A DNA stretch of 64,000 nt from Trogon surrucura (Eukaryota; Chordata; Aves; Trogoniformes; Trogonidae). Positions 36,936-47,258 of this stretch are shown one piece after another (within the stretch, counting starts at the first letter, position 1; every line of letters starts with the position of its first letter). The DNA lies in NCBI GenBank assembly GCA_020746105.1, contig CM036617.1:145220491-145284490 (forward strand), given 5' to 3'. The position numbers were made by a program, and so were the translations under genes. The notes under the pieces were generated by a model. That model had not been told where the DNA came from, did no database searches, and worked only from the letters and a program-made list of their open reading frames with translations.

Positions 36936-37044
36936 AAGAACGCCCCAGGCGCTGCCGAAACAAGGGCTGGGACAGCAGCGGAGAAATGCACCAGCCCCCA
37001 AGGGCTCCTGGCCCTCTAAGTCTGCTTAGCAGGCAGAGAAAGAA

Positions 37045-37050
37045 AATAAA
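37045..37050 (+). promoter_or_regulatory. Poly(A) signal of RING gene copy 1
   Basis: AATAAA lies 110 bp after the stop codon, followed by a GTGTTA-type downstream stretch. The equivalent in unit 2 is 43612-43617. Copy 3 lacks it. Confidence 0.6.
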
Positions 37051-37280
37051 GACCTGAAAAGAGCAGAAAAAGTCTCAGTGTTACTAACAGCGCAGGAGGT
37101 CTTGCTGTCCCCACCCGTGCTGCTTCCTCCCCCTTTTGCCGGGGCCGTGCCCAGCGGCTCCTCTCCCTGCCCGCAGTGGAGCGCCACGGGGCTTCTTCCT
37201 CCCTCTGGTCTTGCAGAGCCTCGTTGCCCGGCTTGGGCTCTCCTGGGGCTGGACCTGTGCTCTCTCTGGGCCTCTCCCCT

Positions 37281-39135
37281 CACAGCGCTTTCTACCTGAA
37301 AGCCAATGTGGTTTCAGAGCCAACAGGAGTACCGCAGACATGGTATTTGTTCTCAGACAGCTGCAAGAGCAGTGCAGGGAACAGAACAAAGGACTTTCTG
37401 TAACTTTCCTTAACCTCATTAAAGCTTTTGACACTGTGAGCAGAAAAGGCCTGTGGCAGATTTTGGAACGTTTAGGATGTCCTCCCAAGTTCCTCAAAAT
37501 GATTATCCAGTTACACAAGGGGCAGCGCGGCCAAGTCAGATATGGCGATGCACTCTCTGAGCCCTTCCCAACAACCAATGGTGTGAAACAAGGTCGCGTT
37601 CTCACACCAACTCTGTTCACAATCTTCTTCAGCATGACACTCCAAAGGGCCACGGCAGACCTCAGTGAAGATAACGGCATCTTCATCTGTTACCGATGTT
37701 ACCGACGGTAACCTATTCAACCTAAGGCGACTGAAGGCCCACACTGTAGGGGAATTTCTTGTGGAGCAGGGGCGCGGTGCCCCTTTAAAGGTGTGGACAC
37801 CCCAGCTTAGGCCTAAACAAAGGCTCTGTCCTTGAAGCTGCCTCGGAACACAGGGAGGAGGAGGTTTTATCTGTTTTGTGGGAGCTTTGCGAGAGGCTTG
37901 GCTGGAGGTGCTGGCCCCGGGGGGAGAAGGCGGGGCAAGAGCCGCCTGCATTGGGCACTACCCAATAAAACACTGGCGCGTGTAAACCTGTATCTGACCA
38001 ACTCGGTTTTAGAGGCAGGCGCGTGGACGCTGCTTAACTGTATGTATTGAGCTGTCTGGAGCAATAAAGGGAGAACTACTTATAGCCATATCGGTGGGAT
38101 TTGTCGTTGTCTTGACCGGCTCTCCGACGGGACCCTCTTCGCCACACTAAGAGCTTAAATCACCTTGTCCACAAGCTGCTTTTTGCCGACGATGCCGCCC
38201 TCGTTGCTCGCACAGAAGGAGCTCTGCAGCGCTTAACGTCCTGTTTTGCAGAGGCTGCTGAGCTTTTTTGGGCTGGAAGTCAGCCTGAAGAAGACAGAAG
38301 TTCTTTACCAACCGGCACCTCAGGAAGACTCCCATCATCCCCACATCACCACGGGAAAATCAGAGCTTAAGTCAGTCCAGCAGTTCAACTATCTAGGAAG
38401 TATCATTTCCTCGGATGGTAAGATTGACAAAGAGATAGACAACAGGTTAGCAAAGGCATACAGAGCTTTTGGAAAACTCCTTAAAAGAGTTTGGTGCAAT
38501 AAACACCTGAAGAAAGGTACAAAGGTTAGTGTCTACAGAGCCATTGTACTGTCTACCGTTTTATATGGGTCTGAATCATGGGTCATCTACCGCCACCACC
38601 TGCGACTCCTCAAACGCTTCCATCAGCGCTGCCTCCGTACAATCCTAAACATCCACTAGACTGACTACGTGACTAATGTTACTGTCCCTGAACAGGCAGG
38701 GGTCACCAGTATTGAGGCCATGCTGCTGAGGACGCAGCTGCGCTGGGCAGGGCGCGTCTCCAGGATGGAGGATCACCGCCTCCCTAAGGTTGTGCTCTAT
38801 GGTGAACTCGCCACCGGCTGCCGCAACAGAGGAGCCCCAAAGAGGAGATACAAGGACTCCCTGAAACAATCCCTCAGTTTTGGCCGTATTGACTACCATC
38901 AGCGGTCCACTCTGGCCTCCAATCGGGACACATGGAGACACCCCATCCGTAATGCTGCTGCCTCCTTTGAGAACACATGTAGAATTAGTCTCAAGGAGAA
39001 AAGACAGCACAGAAAGAACCGTGCCTCGCCAATACCGCCTAAGGAGACTTTCAGCTGTGCCTTTTGCAACCGGACTTGCCTATCCCCTATCGGTCTTTTT
39101 AGTCATCAGTGCGTTTGTAGCAAGCGTGGGTAGAG
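37281..39135 (+). mobile_element. 5'-truncated RTE-like LINE in unit 1 (interrupted)
   Basis: Encodes RT from FLPESQCGFRANRSTADMVF through FLNLIKAFDTVS, NGVKQGRVLTPTLF and, after an insert at 37745-38147, LLFADDAALVA. The C-terminal part has NYLGSIISSDGKIDKEIDNR, VLYGSESWVIYRHHLRL and RWAGRVSRMEDHRLPK, then a CxxC...H..C-type finger (CAFCNRTCLSPIGLFSHQ). The endonuclease domain is missing. The RT motifs place it with RTE-like LINEs, and the exact clade is not resolved. A stop lies at 38657-38659 where the family reads on, so it is inactive. Birds are poor in non-CR1 LINEs; AviRTE is one known horizontally acquired RTE. Confidence 0.75.
37745..38147 (+). mobile_element. LTR-like insert (candidate solo LTR) inside the unit 1 RTE LINE
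   Basis: About 400 bp interrupts the RTE LINE. It begins TGTAGGGGAATTTC, contains two AATAAA hexamers in its second half, and ends near TTCGCCACA. A short CACAC-type direct repeat lies on both sides. The form suggests a solo LTR of an avian endogenous retrovirus, a fossil with no internal genes. The family is not identified. It predates the unit duplication because unit 2 has it at the same place. Confidence 0.5.
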
Positions 39136-39284
39136 CCCTTCCCATATGTTTTTTTGCGAAGCCTAACCATGATGAGTTCCAGTTCACAGCTGCAGGGCTT
39201 CAGGTTCCCTGGACAAAACTGGCAGCTCCCAGAAGCGCCACAAAGGCCACGAGAGGGTTGCGTGCCATTCTGCAGGCAGTTCTG

Positions 39285-39578
39285 GGCCCCACAACTTAAA
39301 AAGTGTGTGAAGGTGCTTGAATGCGTCCAGAGGAGGAGGGACACAAAGCTGGTGGAAGGGCTGGGAGACATGTCCTTTGGGAGGAGGAGGGGCTGAGGAC
39401 TTTGGGTTGGCCTAATTTGAAGAGAAGGAGGCTGTGGGGCAACCTCATTGCTCTCTACAGCTTCTTGAGGATGGGAAGTAGAGAGGGAGGTGCCGAGCTC
39501 TTCTCCCTGGGGCCCAGAGAGATGATGCCCGAGAAGAGTTCAAAGCTGCATCAGGGGAGCTTTAGACTGGACATGCTG
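39285..39578 (+). repeat. Old CR1 3' fragment in unit 1
   Basis: Plus-strand CR1-type blocks: CAGTTCTGGGCCCCACAACT, AAGAGAAGGAGGCTGTGGGG and a GGAGCTTTAGACTGGACATG end. This is an older subfamily than the element that follows it. Confidence 0.65.
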
Positions 39579-40690
39579 TTTCCCACAGCATCCTCACAGC
39601 TAAACTGAGGGAATGTGGTCTGATCGGGTAGTGCGGCGGACGGTGAACTAACTGAAGGAAAGAGATCGGAGAGCTGTGGTCAATGGGGCAGAGTCTAGTT
39701 GGAGGTCTGTATTTAGCGGAGTCCCTCCACGAGAGGGGTGGGTACTGGGACCAGTGCTATTCAATAGAGTCATCAACACCCTGGATGAGGGAACAGAGTG
39801 CTGTGTCAGCAAGTTTGCTGGTGACACCGAACTGGGAGGAGTGGCTGACACACCAGAAGGCTCTGCTGCCATGTAGTGAGACCTAAAGCGGCTGGAGAGT
39901 GGAGCGGGGAGAAATGTAACGAAAAGCCACGTGGGCAAGTGTAGAGCCCTGCGTCTGGGAAAGGACAATCCCATGTAGCAGTATAGGTTGGGGACTGACC
40001 TGCTGGAGAGCAGAGTAGGGGAAAGGGACCTTGGGTTCCTGGTGGACAGCAGGATGCCCATGATCCAGGAATGTGCCCTTTCGGCCAGGAAGGGCAATGG
40101 CACCCTGGGGTGTATTAGAAGGGGTGTGGCTAGCAGGTGGAGAGAGGTTCTCTTCCCTCCTCTCTGACTTGGTGAGGCCAAATCTGGAAAACTGTGTCCA
40201 GTTCTGGGCCCCTCAGTTCAAGAAGGACAGGGAACTGCTTGAATGAGTCCAGCACAGAGCCACAAAGATGATGAAGGGAGTGGAACATCTCCTTTATGAG
40301 GAAAGGCTGAGGGAGCTGCATCTCTTTAGCTTGGAGAAGCGGAGCCTGACGGGTGACCTCAGGAACGTTTATAAATATGTTAAGGGCAAGTGTCACGAGG
40401 ACAGAGCCAGCCTCTTCTCAGTGATGTCCAATGATAGGAGAAGGGGCAACAGGTTCAAACTGGAGCATAGGAGGTTCCACGTAAACATAAGGAAAAGCTT
40501 TTTCACTGTGAGGGTGACAGAGCACTGGAACAGGATGCCCAGAGAGGTTGTGGAGTCTCCTTCTCTGGAGACATTCAAAACCTGCCCAGACACTTTCCTG
40601 CGTCACCTACTCTAGGTGATCCTGCTCTGGCAGCGGGACTGAACTCGATGATGTCTTGAGGTGCCTTCCAACCTCTACCGTTCTGTGATT
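39579..40690 (+). repeat. CR1 RT-to-tail fragment ending unit 1
   Basis: 1.1-kb 5'-truncated CR1 from CCCACAGCATCCTCACAGCT to the terminal CTGTGATT. The RT frame is decayed: FAGD stands in place of FADD and stops are present. Its C-terminal frame at 40268-40615 is still open ([15 protein letters not shown]-like). Its end is the junction with unit 2. Confidence 0.85.
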
Positions 40691-42470
40691 CCATGGCAGT
40701 CCAAAAAAAACCCAGAAAAGGAGCAGTGCTGCTCCAACCTGGCCTGACAAACTGTTCTTCTGCACTGTAAAAACAGGAGGCAGGAACAGCATCAGCCCAG
40801 GGAGAGGTGCCAAAGAGGCAACAGGCACCCACCCCGCACAGCAGGCCCCAACAGCCCCAGGGCTCTCCTTAGAGGCCCTTATAGACCGAGCACATGGGAA
40901 GGAACTCTGCATCACCTGACCCACCGTCTCCTGCCCATAGGCACAGCTGCCCCTGCTCCTCCCTTGCGGGAGAGGAAGCCCAGAGAACTTCAGTCCTGGG
41001 GCTCTCGAAGGAGGCCAATGATGCTCCTGACCGAGACGCTTCTCCCAGAGTGTCTGCGGTGAGGGAAACCCGTGTGAGGAGACGACCTGTCGGAGCCATG
41101 TCGGAGCCATGGGTGCTTGCCAGTTTGCAGCTCCCTTCTGGGTCTTGCTGGGCCTGGGGACGATGGTGGGAAAGAACTGTGAGGGGTATCTGCAATTCGT
41201 TCTATCCGTGACGTGTCCGATGCAAAACAGAGCCTCAGCACAGCCTTGGGAATGGAGTTAGAATGTTTTGTATGAGCAGCGAGAAGTGAGCGGTAACGCT
41301 GATTTACCGAGTATCCTTTACCCTAAGATCTTGGAGCCGGGATCACAAATATTTCCGAGCAGCGCTGGGCTGTTGGACCAGTGATTTTCCATTGCTTTTG
41401 GCTTGCAGAAGAAGTTTCCCGGGAAAGGTGACAATCCCTTCGTGGTCGGTCTGGACAGACCAAGACTTGGTTTTTCTCAGCATCTTTCACACAAGTGTCA
41501 TGGTTGTGGAGCAGGAAACGCCCAGGAAGCTGCAACCTACGAGGCTGAAAATCACATGGGACACTGGGACACAAAAATTGGCGGACACAGCCAGCACCAT
41601 TGGTTTGCCAAAGCCCTTCTGGAATGGGGAGCTTGAAGAGATGATGCACTCTCCACCATTTGCAGAGTAGGAAAGGTTTATTGGCCTTTTTCTCAAAGGG
41701 AACAGGCTCTGTGATACATCTGTATCTGGTGAGTCCTCTTGCCTTACGTGCCTGGAGCCGTGTGCCCCAGGCGGAGCGCCCTGACGGGGCCCTGGGAAGA
41801 TTGGACCAAGGCCTCGGTGAGGGCTGTGTAACGCCGATGCCGAGCACGAGACAAGAGGTGCAGGGACGAAGCGGGCAGTGGTGCTGCGGTAAGCCCAGAG
41901 GCCAGCGCTGGGGCGAGCGCCATGGTGGAGGCTGGCCCCCGGTGACGCCCCTGAGCGATGGGTTCTGTGGTTTCCAAGGGACGGGCCGTGAGGTCACCGA
42001 GCACCGGATTGTGAGGCGGCGGTCCTCGCCGCTTCTGCCGGGGCGCCGAGTGCCAGGCGGCTGGTTCGTGCCCGGACTTCAGCTGAGCAGGACGCGAGGC
42101 TGGAGTGCTGAGCGAGGCCTTGGTGCTGGTGGACGGACGGACTGGGGAGTTGCACCTTGCAGCTCTCTGTTCCCGACGCCAGAGCCGCCAGAGGATTTTC
42201 CCCGGCCCTGCCAGGTTCAGGCAGCCGGGGCACGCAGCACACACGCTCGCAGGAGCCGAGGTGAGCTGGGAGGGGAAGCCTCACCCTGGGGAGCAGGGAG
42301 GGAGACCCTCTTGAGGGACCTGGGCATTTCTTCCAGCCCTGCCCGCGCCAGCCAGTGACCGGGGCCTCTCTTTGTTTTGTAGCGCGACACCGGCTGCTGC
42401 GGCAGCGCTGGTGAGAGGGAGCGGCTCAACACCCCCAGCTCCCCCCAGCCCCCCGTGGAGAGCGGAGAGC

Positions 42471-43502
42471 ATGGCCAGCGAGCTGGGTGACCGCTGTCCC
42501 ATCTGCCTGGACAGCTGGGAGGAGGCCAGCTATGTGCTGCCATGCCTCCACCGCTTCTGCTACCCCTGCATCTGGCGGTGGGTGGAGAGCAAGCGCGAGT
42601 GCCCCCTCTGCAGGAGGAGCATCACGTCCATCGTGCACTCGGTGCAGGCAGATGATGATTTTGAGGAGCGGGTCCTGACACCACCTGCTGCAGATGATGA
42701 CCTTGAGGAGCGTGTCGGGACACCACCAGCGACACCTCCCGTCATCAGCCACCAGGCAGGAGCTCCAGCTGCCCACAGCCCTGCGGAGGCACAGCCGCAG
42801 CCTGCGGGGATGGTGCCCGAGCCTCCTCTGCGCGGCCTCCCGCCCAGCACCTGGGCATCCCTTTTCTGGGAGCACCCAGCTCTCCTCCAGCCCATCCTGA
42901 CCTGGGTGCGTCAGGAGGTGGAACGCCTCTTTGAGGGCCAGAGAGCATGGGCAGCGATGGTGGAGAGTCTAGTCCACGCCCTCCTGGTGGTCTATGGCCT
43001 GGACGAAGACCTACTGGTCCAGCCGCTGGGGCTCACCCTCGCAAACCACTCAGCGGCCATTGTGCGTGGGATGATCCAGGTCGCCGAGGAACGGTGCAGC
43101 GGGGAGGCCCGCCGTCTGCTGGGCCTGGAGGACGGCCATGCTGCCAGGAGGCCGCAGAGCGGCCCCATGGCTGTCCCCGGCCCTGCCGCCTCCCGAGGAC
43201 GCTCTCCCACACCTGGACCGGCCCCCTCCGGCAGCCCTGAAGGGTCCAGTGGGGAAGAGCTGCCCAGCTCCTCAGCAGCTGCCCTTCGGGGGCGTCCCGC
43301 CAGCCCTCCCTCTGCCCCCATTCCTACCCTTGGGGAGCCAGAAGAGCCCCAGGAGGAGCCCGAGGCGGCCGCGGCTCTTCCATCTACTTCCAGCCAGGGC
43401 AGGGCACGTGCCCCTGGGGGGCCACGGCGACCCCCGAAGAGGAGGGCCGGCAGATCCGAGGCCTCTTCTCCGGCCAAGAAGAGGCCGCCTCGCCGGCACT
43501 AG
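42471..43502 (+). CDS. TOPORS-like C3HC4 RING protein, copy 2
   Basis: 343 codons; the protein is identical to copy 1 as far as I can compare. All eight RING zinc ligands, the 14-residue duplication, the TOPORS-like helical region and the basic tail are present. The upstream acceptor (TTTTGTAG ending 42382) and the AATAAA at 43612-43617 are also preserved. Nothing suggests decay. Function is inferred as a nuclear E3 ligase, as for copy 1. Confidence 0.8.
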   Translation: MASELGDRCPICLDSWEEASYVLPCLHRFCYPCIWRWVESKRECPLCRRSITSIVHSVQADDDFEERVLTPPAADDDLEERVGTPPATPPVISHQAGAPAAHSPAEAQPQPAGMVPEPPLRGLPPSTWASLFWEHPALLQPILTWVRQEVERLFEGQRAWAAMVESLVHALLVVYGLDEDLLVQPLGLTLANHSAAIVRGMIQVAEERCSGEARRLLGLEDGHAARRPQSGPMAVPGPAASRGRSPTPGPAPSGSPEGSSGEELPSSSAAALRGRPASPPSAPIPTLGEPEEPQEEPEAAAALPSTSSQGRARAPGGPRRPPKRRAGRSEASSPAKKRPPRRH

Positions 43503-43611
43503 AAGAACGCCCCAGGCGCTGCCGAAACAAGGGCTGGGACAGCAGCGGAGAAATGCACCAGCCCCCAAGGGCTCCTGGCCCTCTAAGTCTGCTTAGCAGG
43601 CAGAGAAAGAA

Positions 43612-43617
43612 AATAAA
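43612..43617 (+). promoter_or_regulatory. Poly(A) signal of RING gene copy 2
   Basis: AATAAA 110 bp after the stop, in the same context as copy 1. Confidence 0.6.
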
Positions 43618-43847
43618 GACCTGAAAAGAGCAGAAAAAGTCTCAGTGTTACTAACAGCGCAGGAGGTCTTGCTGTCCCCACCCGTGCTGCTTCCTCCCCC
43701 TTTTGCCGGGGCCGTGCCCAGCGGCTCCTCTCCCTGCCCGCAGTGGAGCGCCACGGGGCTTCTTCCTCCCTCTGGTCCTGCAGAGCCTCGTTGCCCGGCT
43801 TGGGCTCTCCTGGGGCTGGACCTGTGCTCTCTCTGGGCCTCTCCCCT

Positions 43848-45703
43848 CACAGCGCTTTCTACCTGAAAGCCAATGTGGTTTCAGAGCCAACAGGAGTACC
43901 GCAGACATGGTATTTGTTCTCAGACAGCTGCAAGAGCAGTGCAGGGAACAGAACAAAGGACTTTCTGTAACTTTCCTTAACCTCATTAAAGCTTTTGACA
44001 CTGTGAGCAGAAAAGGCCTGTGGCAGATTTTGGAACGTTTAGGATGTCCTCCCAAGTTCCTCAAAATGATTATCCAGTTACACAAGGGGCAGCGCGGCCA
44101 AGTCAGATATGGCGATGCACTCTCTGAGCCCTTCCCAACAACCAATGGTGTGAAACAAGGTCGCGTTCTCACACCAACTCTGTTCACAATCTTCTTCAGC
44201 ATGACACTCCAAAGGGCCACGGCAGACCTCAGTGAAGATAACGGCATCTTCATCTGTTACCGATGTTACCGACGGTAACCTATTCAACCTAAGGCGACTG
44301 AAGGCCCACACTGTAGGGGAATTTCTTGTGGAGCAGGGGCGCGGTGCCCCTTTAAAGGTGTGGAGACAACCCAGCTTAGGCCTAAACAAAGGCTCTGTCC
44401 TTGAAGCTGCCTCGGAACACAGGGAGGAGGAGGTTTTATCTGTTTTGTGGGAGCTTTGCGAGAGGCTTGGCTGGAGGTGCTGGCCCCGGGGGGAGAAGGC
44501 GGGGCAAGAGCCGCCTGCATTGGGCACTACCCAATAAAACACTGGCGCGTGTAAACCTGTATCTGACCAACTCGGTTTTAGAGGCAGGCGCGTGGACGCT
44601 GCTTAACTGTATGTATTGAGCTGTCTGGAGCAATAAAGGGAGAACTACTTATAGCCATATCGGTGGGATTTGTCGTTGTCTTGACCGGCTCTCCGACGGG
44701 ACCCTCTTCGCCACACTAAGAGCTTAAATCACCTTGTCCACAAGCTGCTTTTTGCCGACGATGCCGCCCTCGTTGCTCGCACAGAAGCAGCTCTGCAGCG
44801 CTTAACGTCCTGTTTTGCAGAGGCTGCTGAGCTTTTTTGGGCTGGAAGTCAGCCTGAAGAAGACAGAAGTTCTTTACCAACCGGCACCTCAGGAAGACTC
44901 CCATCATCCCCACATCACCACGGGAAAATCAGAGCTTAAGTCAGTCCAGCAGTTCAACTATCTAGGAAGTATCATTTCCTCGGATGGTAAGATTGACAAA
45001 GAGATAGACAACAGGTTAGCAAAGGCATACAGAGCTTTTGGAAAACTCCTTAAAAGAGTTTGGTGCAATAAACACCTGAAGAAAGGTACAAAGGTTAGTG
45101 TCTACAGAGCCATTGTACTGTCTACCGTTTTATATGGGTCTGAATCATGGGTCATCTACCGCCACCACCTGCGACTCCTCAAACGCTTCCATCAGCGCTG
45201 CCTCCGTACAATCCTAAACATCCACTAGACTGACTACGTGACTAATGTTACTGTCCCTGAACAGGCAGGGGTCACCAGTACTGAGGCCATGCTGCTGAGG
45301 ACGCAGCTGCGCTGGGCAGGGCGCGTCTCCAGGATGGAGGATCACCGCCTCCCTAAGGTTGTGCTCTATGGTGAACTCGCCACCGGCTGCCGCAACAGAG
45401 GAGCCCCAAAGAGGAGATACAAGGACTCCCTGAAACAATCCCTCAGTTTTGGCCGTATTGACTACCATCAGCGGTCCACTCTGGCCTCCAATCGGGACAC
45501 ATGGAGACACCCCATCCGTAATGCTGCTGCCTCCTTTGAGAACACATGTAGAATTAGTCTCAAGGAGAAAAGACAGCACAGAAAGAACCGTGCCTCGCCA
45601 ATACCGCCTAAGGAGACTTTCAGCTGTGCCTTTTGCAACCGGACTTGCCTATCCCCTATCGGTCTTTTAGTCATCAGTGCGTTTGTAGCAAGCGTGGGTA
45701 GAG
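43848..45703 (+). mobile_element. 5'-truncated RTE-like LINE in unit 2 (interrupted)
   Basis: Equivalent of 37281-39135, with the same truncation point, LTR-like insert and internal stop. One T fewer near 45667 changes the frame inside the C-terminal finger, after LSPIGL. It therefore descends from a single insertion copied with the unit. Confidence 0.75.
44312..44716 (+). mobile_element. LTR-like insert (candidate solo LTR) in unit 2
   Basis: Same element and position as 37745-38147, carried along by the tandem duplication. About 405 bp, no internal genes. A fossil. Confidence 0.5.
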
Positions 45704-45852
45704 CCCTTCCCATATGTTTTTTTGCGAAGCCTAACCATGATGAGTTCCAGTTCACAGCTGCAGGGCTTCAGGTTCCCTGGACAAAACTGGCAGCTCCCAG
45801 AAGCGCCACAAAGGCCACGAGAGGGTTGCGTGCCATTCTGCAGGCAGTTCTG

Positions 45853-46146
45853 GGCCCCACAACTTAAAAAGTGTGTGAAGGTGCTTGAATGCGTCCAGAG
45901 GAGGAGGGACACAAAGCTGGTGGAAGGGCTGGGAGACATGTCCTTTGGGAGGAGGAGGGGCTGAGGACTTTGGGTTGGCCTAATTTGAAGAGAAGGAGGC
46001 TGTGGGGCAACCTCATTGCTCTCTACAGCTTCTTGAGGATGGGAAGTAGAGAGGGAGGTGCCGAGCTCTTCTCCCTGGGGCCCAGAGAGATGATGCCCGA
46101 GAAGAGTTCAAAGCTGCATCAGGGGAGCTTTAGACTGGACATGCTG
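45853..46146 (+). repeat. Old CR1 3' fragment in unit 2
   Basis: Equivalent of 39285-39578. Confidence 0.65.
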
Positions 46147-47258
46147 TCTCCCACAGCATCCTCACAGCTAAACTGAGGGAATGTGGTCTGATCGGGTAGT
46201 GCGGCGGACGGTGAACTAACTGAAGGAAAGAGATCGGAGAGCTGTGGTCAATGGGGCAGAGTCTAGTTGGAGGTCTGTATTTAGCGGAGTCCCTCCACGA
46301 GAGGGGTGGGTACTGGGACCAGTGCTATTCAATAGAGTCATCAACACCCTGGATGAGGGAACAGAGTGCTGTGTCAGCAAGTTTGCTGGTGACACCGAAC
46401 TGGGAGGAGTGGCTGACACACCAGAAGGCTCTGCTGCCATGTAGTGAGACCTAAAGCGGCTGGAGAGTGGAGCGGGGAGAAATGTAACGAAAAGCCACGT
46501 GGGCAAGTGTAGAGCCCTGCGTCTGGGAAAGGACAATCCCATGTAGCAGTATAGGTTGGGGACTGACCTGCTGGAGAGCAGAGGAGGGGAAAGGGACCTT
46601 GGGTTCCTGGTGGACAGCAGGATGCCCATGATCCAGGAATGTGCCCTTTCGGCCAGGAAGGCCAATGGCACCCTGGGGTGTATTAGAAGGGGTGTGGCTA
46701 GCAGGTGGAGAGAGGTTCTCTTCCCTCCTCTCTGACTTGGTGAGGCCAAATCTGGAAAACTGTGTCCAGTTCTGGGCCCCTCAGTTCAAGAAGGACAGGG
46801 AACTGCTTGAATGAGTCCAGCACAGAGCCACAAAGATGATGAAGGGAGTGGAACATCTCCTTTATGAGGAAAGGCTGAGGGAGCTGCATCTCTTTAGCTT
46901 GGAGAAGCGGAGCCTGACGGGTGACCTCAGGAACGTTTATAAATATGTTAAGGGCAAGTGTCACGAGGACAGAGCCAGCCTCTTCTCAGTGATGTCCAAT
47001 GATAGGAGAAGGGGCAACAGGTTCAAACTGGAGCATAGGAGGTTCCACGTAAACATAAGGAAAAGCTTTTTCACTGTGAGGGTGACAGAGCACTGGAACA
47101 GGATGCCCAGAGAGGTTGTGGAGTCTCCTTCTCTGGAGACATTCAAAACCTGCCCAGACACTTTCCTGCGTCACCTACTCTAGGTGATCCTGCTCTGGCA
47201 GCGGGACTGAACTCGATGATGTCTTGAGGTGCCTTCCAACCTCTACCGTTCTGTGATT
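46147..47258 (+). repeat. CR1 RT-to-tail fragment ending unit 2
   Basis: Equivalent of 39579-40690, with the same 5' truncation and tail. It joins CCATGGCAGTCC of unit 3 at 47259. Confidence 0.85.

Larger units (their letters stand above)
35180..36940. promoter_or_regulatory. CpG-rich region over unit 1 RING gene
   Basis: Dense CpG from the presumed 5' UTR through the coding exon, in contrast to AT-rich flanks. It probably includes the promoter. No TATA box is evident. The long open frames on both strands here are by-products of high G+C. The same applies at about 41750-43510 and 48310-50070. Confidence 0.5.
34132..40690 (+). repeat. Tandem array unit 1 (6,559 bp)
   Basis: Starts CCATGGCAGTCC and ends with a CR1 tail, CTGTGATT. 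In order it holds an upstream region with a possible leader exon (34842-35161), a CpG-rich segment, the TOPORS-like RING gene, a poly(A) signal, a 5'-truncated RTE-like LINE with an LTR-like insert, and two CR1 pieces. The next unit repeats this order with only scattered single-base and small indel differences. Confidence 0.95.
40691..47258 (+). repeat. Tandem array unit 2 (6,568 bp)
   Basis: Same order of parts as unit 1. Small differences include a 12-bp duplication of GTCGGAGCCATG near 41093-41112, a 2-bp length change in the LTR-like insert and one T fewer in the RTE LINE near 45667. The overall difference from unit 1 looks well under one percent by eye. Confidence 0.95.

Noticed and set aside
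41323-41997. 224-codon minus-strand frame in units 2 and 3
   Set aside because: It is shorter in unit 1, lacks domains, and the diverged remnant does not keep the frame.
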